Assembly (NCBI GenBank): GCA_041576815.1
Contig: JBFGKE010000015.1
Location: forward strand, 1-64,000
Length of the DNA: 64,000 nt
Reading direction: 5' to 3'
Source: SG8-38 sp041576815
GTDB taxonomy: Bacteria; Myxococcota_A; Polyangia; Polyangiales; Houyiibacteriaceae
Shown: positions 19,439 to 28,100 of the stretch, piece after piece
How the letters are laid out: each line of letters begins with the position of its first letter
Position numbering within the stretch: the first letter of the stretch is position 1
Notes under the pieces: generated by a model
Told to the model about the DNA's origin: nothing
What the model saw: only the letters and a program-made list of their open reading frames with translations
The model's database searches: none
Translations under genes and position numbers: made by a program

Positions 19439-20581
19439 ATGAGAATGCCCTTCGTTTGTCTCCTGTCCCTTGCGGCCGGGCTGCTCGCTCTGCCGTCGGT
19501 GTCGTCGGCACAGCTCCTCGATGCAATCTCATCGATCAACGGTGAGGTGTTCGTCGACGACGCACAGACCCGCTACTTCAACGCGCAGAACTGCGGGCTC
19601 GACGGGACGGGCGGGAGCGGAGGCACGGGCGGTCTTGGAGGCCAAGGGGGCACCGGAGGGCAAGGTGGCATCGGCGGACAAGGTGGGATCGGAGGCCAGG
19701 CCGGCTCCGCCGGTCAAGGCGGTGCGGGCGGCCTTGCGGGGGCGGTGCTGAAGAGCCCCGACGAAACCACCTTTCAGATTCGCCTCGATCAGTCGAACCC
19801 CCCGAGCCAGGTGTTCCTCTGGGTTGGCACCCAGCAGGCCGGCTGCGAACAAGTGGCCAATCGAAACGAAACGATGGGGATCTGTGGAGAGCTCAGCGGG
19901 AACCCTCGGTCGGTCGGCACCGACTTCCTCGTCAGCGACCTGACGCTGCAGGATCTTCTCGATGCGACCTCGGGTGGCGATCCCATCGTGACCTGTGAGT
20001 CCGGCCTCCGCGGCACGCCCTATGAGATTTTCGTCTTTCGCGACACTGCGCCAGGAGCGACCGACGTCGACCCGGGCAACTACGGGGTTGCCCCCTTCAC
20101 GGTCGACGTCGAGCCGCCCAATCCTCCACGCATCAACACCGGCTCGCAGCGACAGGCGAGCTTCAACATCACCTGGGGTGACCCCGATCCCGCGGACGAC
20201 ATCCAGCTTTGGTCCTTCTGGTTTTCTCGAACCGACGACCCAGCGACGGCCACGGAGCTCGATCTCACATCCGAGCTCAGCGCGCGAAGCCGCTCGATAG
20301 GCGCAAGCCGACTCGGGCTAGCGGATGGCGAGACCGGGTACATCTTCATGACCGCGTTCGACCAGGCGTTCGTGACCGACTCGATGGGCGGAAACGAAAG
20401 CGACCTCTCGGCGAGCGTCGAGGTCACGGCGGTCGCCGTCGCGGGATACTGTGACCGGAGCGGCGATTGCGGTGGCTGCGCCGCCTCGCCGATGACGCTA
20501 TGGGGTCGAGGCGCGAGCGCCATGCCGTGGATCCTCGGCGCGGTCTTCGGAGGCATTCTGCTCTGGAGGCGCCGGCGGTGA
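19439..20581 (+). CDS. Secreted protein with collagen-like Gly linker and MYXO-CTERM-like sorting tail
   Basis: 380 residues. ATG 19439 opens a signal peptide (VCLLSLAAGLLALPSVSSAQ). Residues about 55-100 are a Gly-rich low-complexity run with GGxGGQGG units. The rest looks like extracellular beta-sandwich material: TFQIRLDQSNPPSQVFLWVG and a fibronectin-like SFNITWGDPDPADDIQLWSF. The C-terminus has DCGGCAASP, a hydrophobic helix (AMPWILGAVFGGILLW) and RRRR, which is the layout of MYXO-CTERM sorting domains. Myxobacteria use these for cell-surface sorting. The following gene overlaps its stop by 4 bp (GTGA), so the two are coupled. Confidence 0.75.
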   Translation: MRMPFVCLLSLAAGLLALPSVSSAQLLDAISSINGEVFVDDAQTRYFNAQNCGLDGTGGSGGTGGLGGQGGTGGQGGIGGQGGIGGQAGSAGQGGAGGLAGAVLKSPDETTFQIRLDQSNPPSQVFLWVGTQQAGCEQVANRNETMGICGELSGNPRSVGTDFLVSDLTLQDLLDATSGGDPIVTCESGLRGTPYEIFVFRDTAPGATDVDPGNYGVAPFTVDVEPPNPPRINTGSQRQASFNITWGDPDPADDIQLWSFWFSRTDDPATATELDLTSELSARSRSIGASRLGLADGETGYIFMTAFDQAFVTDSMGGNESDLSASVEVTAVAVAGYCDRSGDCGGCAASPMTLWGRGASAMPWILGAVFGGILLWRRRR

Positions 20582-21282
20582 CACGCGTCGCCTCGGCTCT
20601 CGTGCTCGTCGTCGCGGTGTGCCTTTCGGTAGACCACGCGGGGGCGCAAGCGATCGGCCAGTCCGACCGCTCGGGGTGGAGCCCGGAGGGGTATCTTTTT
20701 TCGTTTGGTGTCGGCGCCTACCGGCCGGACCCGGGAAGCCCAGATTTCGCTGTCGTGTATCCGTCGGGGCAGGGTCCCCTACTGCTCCCGGAGTTTGATT
20801 TCTTCTTGTATCGGATCCCTTACCTCGGACCAATCGGGATCGGCGTCGCCGGCGGTTGGGCGAGCTACAAAGGCTCGGCGTGCGAGGCCGACTCCGCGCC
20901 CGGCACCTGCACGCCGTCCACGCAAGGGGCCACGTTCAATCTATTCCCGCTGAACGCCTACGCCGTCCTGAGGCTCGACGTCCTCGCGCGGAAGACCCCC
21001 GTGCCGTTCGTGTTCACCGGCAAGGTCGGTTTCGCCAGCGTCTTCTTCAACGAGGACATCGGCAGCGGAAAACAGCGCGGCCGAAGCCACGGCTTTGGTT
21101 GGGGAGCACAGTTCGCGGTCGAGCTGAACTTCATCAATCCGCGCCGCGCGAACGCGCTCGACGAGGATTGGGGCATCAACAGCTCGTTTTTCTTCTTCGA
21201 AGTGGCCGGGAACGACGCGAATAGCCGCGCCCCGGTGGGCGATGACGTGTACTTCTTGGGCGGCGTCGGGCTGACGTTTTAG
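20578..21282 (+). CDS. Outer-membrane beta-barrel protein, MXAN_2562-like
   Basis: 234 residues from GTG 20578, which overlaps the previous stop; GGAGG lies eight bases upstream. A signal peptide ends at AGAQ. Alternating strands typical of a small beta-barrel follow: YLFSFGVGAYRPDPGSPDF, LPEFDFFLYRIPYLGPIGIG, NLFPLNAYAVLRLDVLARKT and VPFVFTGKVGFAS, with C-terminal FFLGGVGLTF-like strands ending in Phe. The layout resembles the MXAN_2562 family of myxobacterial outer-membrane proteins, whose function is unknown. It is translationally coupled to the sorting-tail protein upstream. It overlaps the convergent truA by 4 bp. Confidence 0.7.
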   Translation: MTRVASALVLVVAVCLSVDHAGAQAIGQSDRSGWSPEGYLFSFGVGAYRPDPGSPDFAVVYPSGQGPLLLPEFDFFLYRIPYLGPIGIGVAGGWASYKGSACEADSAPGTCTPSTQGATFNLFPLNAYAVLRLDVLARKTPVPFVFTGKVGFASVFFNEDIGSGKQRGRSHGFGWGAQFAVELNFINPRRANALDEDWGINSSFFFFEVAGNDANSRAPVGDDVYFLGGVGLTF

Positions 21283-22160
21283 CGGCGAGGCGGCTCGCCC
21301 GGGGTGATGCGGTCGAACGCGTCGCCGGGGCCGTCGTAGCGCGCGAGCTCGATGTCGATGAGGGTGAGCCCATGGGCCGGCGCGGTTTGGCCCGCCTCGG
21401 CGCGGTCCGCGTCTTCGCGCAGCATCGTCGGGATGGCGCCGGGCGCGATTCGGCCGCGTCCGACGTCGACGAGCGTTCCCACCATGATGCGGACCATGTT
21501 CTTCATGAACGAGTTGCCGACCACCTCGACCGCGAGGAGGTCCGGCCGGCCGTCCGCGCCGGGCTCCACGTCGACCGCAAACATCTCGCGCACCACGATC
21601 TCGCGCTGGTCGCCGGACTGGCGAAACGCGCGGAAGTCGTGCTCGCCGAGGAAGCACGCGGCCGCGGCCTTCATGGCGTCGACGTCGAGATAGTCTTCGA
21701 TTCGATCGCGCCGTTCGGTCACGTCAGCCCGCATCCCTTTGGGCCCGAGCTGCCATGCGCGCCGACGGATCATCGGGTCTCGGCGCTCGCCGCAGCGCAC
21801 GAGATACCGGTAGCGCTTGTGCGCCGCGTGGAACCGGGGGTTGTAGCGCCGATAGCAAGGCTGCGTGTCGTGAACGACGATGTCTTCGGGAAGCCGGGCG
21901 TTGAGCCCGCTGATCCACCCTTCCCGCGGCACCTCGATCTCGGCGGCGAAGCTCGCGATCTGCCCGAGCGCGTGCACCCCCGCGTCCGTTCGGCTGCAGC
22001 CTCGCACCGGACCGTGCTCGATCCCCATCTCGTCGATCGCTTCTTCGATCATCCCCTGGACGGTGCGAAGGCCTGGCTGCGCCTGCCAGCCGTGAAAATC
22101 CGTCCCGTCGTAGCCGAGGCACAGGCACACGCCGTGCATGAATGGAGGCTCGTCGCCCAT
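21279..22160 (-). CDS. truA: tRNA pseudouridine(38-40) synthase
   Basis: 293 residues. It isomerises U38-U40 in the anticodon arm of tRNAs. Family motifs are clear: LCLGYDGTDFHGWQAQPGLR, the catalytic loop GCSRTDAGVHALGQ with nucleophile Asp59, then FHAAHKRYRYLVRCG, FLGEHDFRAFR and SFMKNMVRIMVGTL. It is slightly longer than E. coli TruA because of a short C-terminal tail. The enzyme is cytoplasmic. It is divergent from the next gene over 55 bp. Confidence 0.96.
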   Translation of the reverse strand: MGDEPPFMHGVCLCLGYDGTDFHGWQAQPGLRTVQGMIEEAIDEMGIEHGPVRGCSRTDAGVHALGQIASFAAEIEVPREGWISGLNARLPEDIVVHDTQPCYRRYNPRFHAAHKRYRYLVRCGERRDPMIRRRAWQLGPKGMRADVTERRDRIEDYLDVDAMKAAAACFLGEHDFRAFRQSGDQREIVVREMFAVDVEPGADGRPDLLAVEVVGNSFMKNMVRIMVGTLVDVGRGRIAPGAIPTMLREDADRAEAGQTAPAHGLTLIDIELARYDGPGDAFDRITPGEPPRR

Positions 22161-22215
22161 CGGTGAAACCGCCGCACGCTAGCGCGGAACCCGACCATTG
22201 CCTATCGTTCGCCGA

Positions 22216-22983
22216 ATGCGCTCGGTGCCCATCCTGATCGCCCTCCTATGGGCAGCCCCGGCCCCGGCCCAGACGCCGGACACTGGCGCTGACACTGGCG
22301 CTGGCACTGACGCTGGCACTGACGCTGAGACTGACGCTGCCCGGCCCTCGCCCAAAATCGCTACCGTCGTCGCAGGGGATCCCGACGAGACTCTTCGAAA
22401 TACCGCGGCCTTCATCGAGAACGAAGCCGCGCTCGGCGGGCTTCGGGTGCCCACCGACCCCGCTCTTCGCGCCGCCATGCTCGGTGAAGCCCCCAAAGAC
22501 GAAGACGGCCTCGAGGGGCTTCGTGCGCTGCGCCGCGGGCTCGGGCTCGACCCGCGCCAAGACCTCGCGTCCTATCAGCGCATTGGCCGCATCGCGGGCG
22601 CCGATGCGCTGCTGGTCGTTCGTCGCGAGGGCGCCATCCTGATCGAAGTCTTCGACGTGAGCGCGGCGCAGTTCTACGAAGGCGCTCTCCGATTCGACGA
22701 CAGCAGCCCCGAGCAGCGACGCAAGTTCGTGGGGAGCCGCGCGGAGCAGGCGCAGCTTCGATGGGCCGCGCCCCCTCCCGCGCCCGAGGAACCGGCCGCC
22801 GCGCAGAAGCCGGATGAGCCACCCGCCGACGAATCCAGAGCCAAGCGACGATGGAAAAAAGCCTGGCCTTACGTCGTGGCCGGAGTTTTGCTCAGCGCCG
22901 GTGTGACCTACCTCATCATTGATCGACGTCGGCCTACAGACGAAGGGCCACCGCTGCTAAGATTTAGACCCGGTGAGGAGTAA
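22216..22983 (+). CDS. Hypothetical exported, membrane-anchored protein with DTGA repeats
   Basis: 255 residues from ATG 22216. A signal peptide (ILIALLWAAPAPAQ) is followed directly by five four-residue repeats (D/G/E-T-G/D-A). Then comes a domain with VAGDPDETLRNTAAFIENEA and YQRIGRIAGADALLVVRREG. A Pro/Ala-rich stretch leads to a transmembrane helix (WPYVVAGVLLSAGVTYLII) followed by DRRRP. The family is not recognised. The middle domain resembles proteins that report component levels in Myxococcota lipoprotein operons only in general layout. The 3' end overlaps the start of the downstream peptidase gene by 11 bp, so co-expression is likely. Confidence 0.7.
   Translation: MRSVPILIALLWAAPAPAQTPDTGADTGAGTDAGTDAETDAARPSPKIATVVAGDPDETLRNTAAFIENEAALGGLRVPTDPALRAAMLGEAPKDEDGLEGLRALRRGLGLDPRQDLASYQRIGRIAGADALLVVRREGAILIEVFDVSAAQFYEGALRFDDSSPEQRRKFVGSRAEQAQLRWAAPPPAPEEPAAAQKPDEPPADESRAKRRWKKAWPYVVAGVLLSAGVTYLIIDRRRPTDEGPPLLRFRPGEE
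22280..22339 (+). repeat. Five 12-bp coding tandem repeats
   Basis: Units of GAC/GGC/GAG-ACT-GGC/GAC-GCT in frame give DTGA, DTGA, GTDA, GTDA, ETDA. The nucleotide period is exact, so the array can gain or lose units without a frameshift. Confidence 0.85.
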
Positions 22984-24040
22984 ACCCCAACTCGCTCTCT
23001 TTTTCCTGCTCGCGTTGACGATCGTCGCGGGAAGCGCAGCGGCCCAAGGTTTGGAGCCAGATCCGGTGCTGCCGCCGCCGATCGACGGCTATCGCTCAGA
23101 GCGCATCGGCGCGGTGACCTGGACCTATCCCGACGCGCACCGCGATCGCGTCGACGAGCTGATCGAGGCCGTCGACGCGCACTGGGCGAAGCTGGTCGAC
23201 GATTTCGGCGTCCCGATCGACGACGAGCTGGTGATCCGGGTGGCGCGCAATCCACGGGAGATGCGCGCTCTCGCGCCCGTCGGCTACCCACCGCCCGAGT
23301 ACGCCACCGGCGTCGCCTACTCGCAGTGGGGGGTGATCCTTCTCACGATGTCCGCTCCTGAAACCTGGCATCCGCCCGACCTCGAGGTCGTCCTCGTCCA
23401 CGAGCTCTCGCACGTGGTCCTCCATCGAGCCGTCCGCGGGAACCCGGTGCCTCGTTGGTTCAACGAGGGCGTGGCGATTCAGCAATCCGAGGTTCGGCTC
23501 ATCGACCGCATGGAGTCCCTTCTTCGCGCGGCGGCGCAGCGATCGATGCTCCGGCTCTCCGAGCTCGACGAGCGGTTCCCCGATCGCCCTTACGAGGTCA
23601 ACCTCGCGTATGCGCAAAGCGCGGACGTCGTCGGCTTCCTCCGCCGCACCGACAACGACCAGCGACGCTTTCACCGAATGATCCGTTCGCTTCGCGAGGG
23701 CGACACCTTCGACGCCGCCTTGGCCACCGCCTATGGCTGGACGCGCGTCGGCCTCGAACGTCAGTGGCGCTCGAGCCTTCGCACGCGATATCGGATCCTC
23801 CCCGCGGTCTTAGCCGGCTCGACCGTCTGGGTCGCGGCGGCCTTCCTGGTGCTGTTCGCCTACCGGAAGCGACGGCGCTACCACCACATGAAGCTCGAGC
23901 AGATGGCCTATCGCGAAGAGATGGAGGCGTTGGCCGCGGCGAGCCAACCTCCCCCCGCACCGCTCGGGCCAGCCGACGTCGGCTCGGACACGACGCTTCC
24001 GTTCGTCGAGCACGACGGCGAATCGCACACGCTTCACTAG
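22973..24040 (+). CDS. Membrane-anchored gluzincin metallopeptidase (peptidase MA-like)
   Basis: 355 residues from a GTG that overlaps the previous gene by 11 bp. A signal peptide ends at SAAAQ. The catalytic zinc site is complete: VLVHELSHVVLH with His143, Glu144 and His147, and the third ligand Glu165 in RWFNEGVA. This is the HExxH...E layout of peptidase MA/DUF1570-type proteins. A transmembrane helix (about 276-297) is followed by KRRRYHH and a short acidic cytoplasmic tail, so the catalytic domain faces the periplasm. Substrate is unknown. Coupling to the exported repeat protein suggests the two work together at the inner membrane. Confidence 0.8.
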   Translation: MRSKPQLALFFLLALTIVAGSAAAQGLEPDPVLPPPIDGYRSERIGAVTWTYPDAHRDRVDELIEAVDAHWAKLVDDFGVPIDDELVIRVARNPREMRALAPVGYPPPEYATGVAYSQWGVILLTMSAPETWHPPDLEVVLVHELSHVVLHRAVRGNPVPRWFNEGVAIQQSEVRLIDRMESLLRAAAQRSMLRLSELDERFPDRPYEVNLAYAQSADVVGFLRRTDNDQRRFHRMIRSLREGDTFDAALATAYGWTRVGLERQWRSSLRTRYRILPAVLAGSTVWVAAAFLVLFAYRKRRRYHHMKLEQMAYREEMEALAAASQPPPAPLGPADVGSDTTLPFVEHDGESHTLH

Positions 24041-24177
24041 CCGTTTTTGGGCGACTTGCTCGGGTCGATGGGGAACTTGGGCGTGCTCCCCTCCTTCTCG
24101 CGCTTCTTCTTTCGGTCTTTGCCTTGGGCGGCCGTCTTGCGGCGCCGGCGAGCCTTGGTTTTGCTGGTGTCCGACAT
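24037..24177 (-). CDS. Small, very basic hypothetical protein
   Basis: 46 residues starting MSDTSKTKARRRRKTAAQG. It continues with a KKKREKEG segment and ends with TPKFPIDPSKSPKNG. About a third of the residues are Lys or Arg. Third codon positions are almost all G or C, as in real genes here, which supports a true gene despite its size. The stop overlaps the peptidase stop by 4 bp. The composition suggests a nucleic-acid or ribosome contact, but no family is recognised. Confidence 0.5.
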   Translation of the reverse strand: MSDTSKTKARRRRKTAAQGKDRKKKREKEGSTPKFPIDPSKSPKNG

Positions 24178-24219
24178 GGCGTTCTCAGCGTGCCGCTCTA
24201 CTGCCATGACGAACGCGGG

Positions 24220-25098
24220 TCAAACCGCCGATCGCGTCGCCTCGGCGACCGCCCGCAAGTAGGCCTGATGCAGGCGCTTGGTCACCGGGCCGGGCTTGCC
24301 CGTACCGATCGTGCGGCCATCGGCTGAGACGACCGGCATGACCTCGCGGATGCTGCTCGTGATGAAGGCCTCGTCGGCGCGGTAGAGGTCCTCGGGCAGG
24401 ACTTCGCCCTCGTCGACCTCGATGCCGGCCGCGGCCGCGGCGTCGAGAATGGTCGCTCGCGTGATGCCGACGAGAACTCCCGCCTGCGGCTCGGGCGTCC
24501 GCACTCTGCCGTCTTTGACGATGAAGATGTTGCTCGACGCGCCCTCGAGGATCTGGCCGCGGCGACCGATCATCAGCGCCTCCTCAGCGCCCTCTTTTTT
24601 GGCTTCGTGCACGGCCAAGAGGTTGGCGAGATAGTTCGATGCTTTCGCGCCCGAGGCGCGCTCGTCGTCGGTGGGCCGCGACGCCTCGAGCAGTGTGACG
24701 GCGATGCCCTTTTCGTAGTGCTCGCGCGGTGGCGGAGAAACCGGCGCTGCGATGATCACCCGAAGCGGCGTCATCGCCGTGGTCAGGTCATAGGTCAGCG
24801 GCCCGATGCCGCGTGTGATCACGACGCGAACGTACCACTCACCCTCCCCCGCTTCGTCGAGCGTCGCGCGCACTTCCGACGACAGCGTGTCGAGCGAGAC
24901 CGGCATCGGGATCAGCAGACGATCCGCCGACCGCTTCAACCGCTCGAGGTGAGCGCGCTCGGCAAAGGGCACCCCGTCGTACGTTCGGAAGACTTCGAAC
25001 ACGCTGTCGCCATAGAGGAAACCGCGATCGAAGACGGAGACGCGCGCATCATCGGCGTCGACGACGCGGCCGTCGATGGAGACCTTTCCTTTGGCCAT
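24220..25098 (-). CDS. Class IV PLP aminotransferase (BCAT / D-amino-acid aminotransferase / ADC lyase family)
   Basis: 292 residues. It shows DRGFLYGDSVFEVFRTYDG, the catalytic Lys152 in ASGAKASNYLANLLAVHEA, GQILEGASSNIFIVKDGRV, GVLVGITRATILDAA and DEAFITSSIREVMPV. This fold covers branched-chain and D-amino-acid transaminases and aminodeoxychorismate lyase. RGIG and the SSIREVMPV end are nearest to the BCAT/ADC-lyase branch, but the substrate cannot be assigned safely. It starts 3 bp after the stop of the giant TPR gene and is probably at the end of its transcript. Confidence 0.88.
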   Translation of the reverse strand: MAKGKVSIDGRVVDADDARVSVFDRGFLYGDSVFEVFRTYDGVPFAERAHLERLKRSADRLLIPMPVSLDTLSSEVRATLDEAGEGEWYVRVVITRGIGPLTYDLTTAMTPLRVIIAAPVSPPPREHYEKGIAVTLLEASRPTDDERASGAKASNYLANLLAVHEAKKEGAEEALMIGRRGQILEGASSNIFIVKDGRVRTPEPQAGVLVGITRATILDAAAAAGIEVDEGEVLPEDLYRADEAFITSSIREVMPVVSADGRTIGTGKPGPVTKRLHQAYLRAVAEATRSAV

Positions 25099-25101
25099 GG
25101 T

Positions 25102-28100
25102 TCAACCCTTGAGCTTACCGAGCAGCTCCGAAGCCTGCGCGTGCCCTCGGTCCTCGGCAAGCGCCCGCTCGAGCATCTGAACCGCCTTGCGGGCGTCGCC
25201 CTGCTTCGAGGCGATGTCGCCGAGGTAGAAATAGACGTCGGCCTTTTGAATCCCGGAGTCCGGCTCGAGCTTTTGCAACAGAAGCGCTCGGAAGCTCTTC
25301 TGGGCCCGGTCGAGGTCGCCGCGCTCGTGCGTCAGGCGTCCGAGGTCGCGCAGGATCGACACGTTGGTGAGGTCGATCTTGAAGGCGGCATCGTAGGAAG
25401 CGAGCGCACCCTCCGAATCCCCCATGGCAGCCAGCGCCCGGCCCAGCCGATGGTGATGCGTCGCGAGCTCCTTGCTGCGCTTGCGTCCATAGCTTTCGAT
25501 GATGCGGCGGAGAATCGGCACCGCATCGGCCTGCCGACCGGCGGCGACGTAGAGCTCGCAAAGCGGCACGAGCGCGGCGCGGTCGTCGGTGTCGAGCTCG
25601 ACCGCACGCTCGAGATAGCTTGCCGCCGTCGCGGGGTCATCGAGATGATCGCGGTAGACATCCGAGATGGACCGGAGCAACCCTGCGCGCTCGCCGTCGG
25701 TCTGGGCGAGCTCGAGCTCTGCGTCGAGCACCGCGGCGAGGGCCCGGTGCTCCCCGATCGAGGCGTAGTACGCCTTGAGTCGCTCGCGGATCGAGGCATC
25801 GCGCGGAAAACGCTCGTACGCACCGCGAAGCGCGCGACCCGCTTGCTCCGCGTCGCCGAGCTGCTGCTCCCATAGGTCCGCGACGCGATGCGAGGCGTCG
25901 ACAGCTTCCTGCCCGTCGAGCTGGGCGGCAAGCTGCTCGAGGGTGTCCGCGACGTTCCTCCAGCTCCCTTTTTGCTCGTAGAGAGAGACCAGCGCGCGCA
26001 GCGACCCAGGGTCGGCGCCGAGGTCGGCCTGGATGCGCTCGTAGGTTTCGATCGCGGCGTCGAGATCGCGGCGCTGGTGTTGGTGGATCTCCGCGATGCG
26101 ACCGAGCCGCTCCCGCTTTTCATCTTCGGGAAGCCGATCGGCCTCGGTCGAGAGAGCGTCCACGAGGTCGTCCCATGCGCCGGTCGCCTCGAGGAGCCTC
26201 TGCAGGTCGGCGCGCGCGGGCGCATTGTCGGGCGCCTCGCCGAGGACCTGGCGATACGTCGCGATGGCAGCCGCCTGGTCGCGGAACGAACGCTCGTAGA
26301 GCTCAGCCAGCCGAAGCTGAAGGGACGTCCGTTCGGGCCCGCTGGCGCGGTCCACGCGCCGCTCGAGCAGCGTGCGAAGGGATTCGATGCGGTCGTGGTC
26401 GCGGTAGAGCGCCTCGAGCGAATCCATGGTGGCCGCGTCGTTCGGCGCCAGCTCGTGCGCGCGCTCATACGCGCGAGTCGCCGCCCTGGGGTCGTCGAGG
26501 TGATCCCGGTAAACCTGCCCGAGCTCTTGGGCGACGGCGGCCCCATCGTCTGCGAGCGAGGCCTCGAGCTGGCGCTCGAGCAGCCCCACGACCTCGTTCC
26601 ATCGGGACTGCCCCCGGCGGACCGCACAGAGCGCGCGAAGCGCATCGGCGTCGTTCGCATCGATCGCGAGAAGCTCTTGGTGGCACTCTGCCGCGAGCTC
26701 GGGGTCGCCCAGGTCGTGCTGCGCGAGCTCGGCCGCCTCGCGCAGGAGACCTCGCCGCTCTTCGAGGTTTGGCTCGACGTCCGCCCACGCGCGAAGCCCG
26801 CTCACCAGCTCCGTCGCGCGGTCTCCTTCGCGTATGATTTCAACCCGCTCGCGATGCGCTTCCAAGGGCTCCGGATCCAGCTCGAGCGCATCGGTGAGAG
26901 CACGCTCGGCCTTCCGCAGGTCGCCCAAGCGGTCGCGATACCAGCCGGCCGAGCGGAGGCGCAGCTCGTAGAGCGCGCGCCGGTCGAGGTCCCCGTGCGC
27001 CGCGATGTCGTCGACCAGCCCATCGACCGCCGCCCAGCCGTTCGACGCGTCGGCGAGCCGCTCCAGCGAATCGATGAGAGTCGGGTCGCGCGGGTCGATC
27101 CGGACCGCGTCTCGAACGGCTTGGAGGGCTTCGTCGGGGCGGTCGAGCTCCTGCTCCCAAATCGACGCGGCCCCGGTCAGAAGCGCAACGCGATCGGCAT
27201 CCGTGGCCGCAAGCGTCACCCGCTTTTGGTGGAGCCGAACCACCTGCTCGAGGTCTCCGGCCCCGCGGAAGTGCTCTTCGAGTAGATCGAGGGCGCTTTC
27301 CGCGACCTGTGGCTTGTCCACGAGCGCCTGGACGGCGGCAAGCGTGTCCTCGCGGCTCGGAGCTTCCTCGAGCGCTCGACGATAAGTGCCGAGGGCACCC
27401 TCCAAATCATCGAGGTGCTGCGCGCGCAGCTTCCCCTGGCGAAGAAGAAGCGTCGGGCGATCGGCGTCGACCGCATCGAGCCGACGCGAGATCACCTCGT
27501 GGAGCCGGTCCCACTGCGCGGTTTCTTCGAGCAACCGATCCAGCGCCGAGAGGATCTCCGGGTCGTCGCCGATGAGCGAACGCGCGCGCTCGTGTGCTTC
27601 GATCGCTTTGCTGAAGTCGTCGAGGTCGCGCTCGCAGATCCGTGCGGCGCGCCCATAGAGCGCCGCGCCCCGGTCGGGATCGAGGCTTGCCCCGGCCTCT
27701 GCAAACACAACCTCGACGAGGTCCTGCCGACGCTGAAGGCTCGCCGCAAGCACCTCGGCACGATCAAGGATCTCGTCCGTGGGCTGCTCGCCGACCGACT
27801 GCAGCAACGCGTCGAGCGCCGCGTTGGGATCCTTGCGCCCATGCTCGTGCACCTCGGCCAACGCGACGAGCTGCTCCGCTTTTTGGTGCGGATTGGTCAT
27901 GGCGTCGGCCCGCAGCTGGAGGAGCGTGGCGAGGTCGCTCCAACGCGCCTGCGTCCGGAGGTGCGGCTCGAGCACGGCGGCGGCGTCCTCGCGATAGTCG
28001 GCGAGCTTGGTGATCCGAAGAAGCGCCTGCACCGAGGGCTCGTGCTCGGGATCGATTTGGAGAACCTGCCCGTAGACCGCAATGGCGCCCAGCTCGTCGT

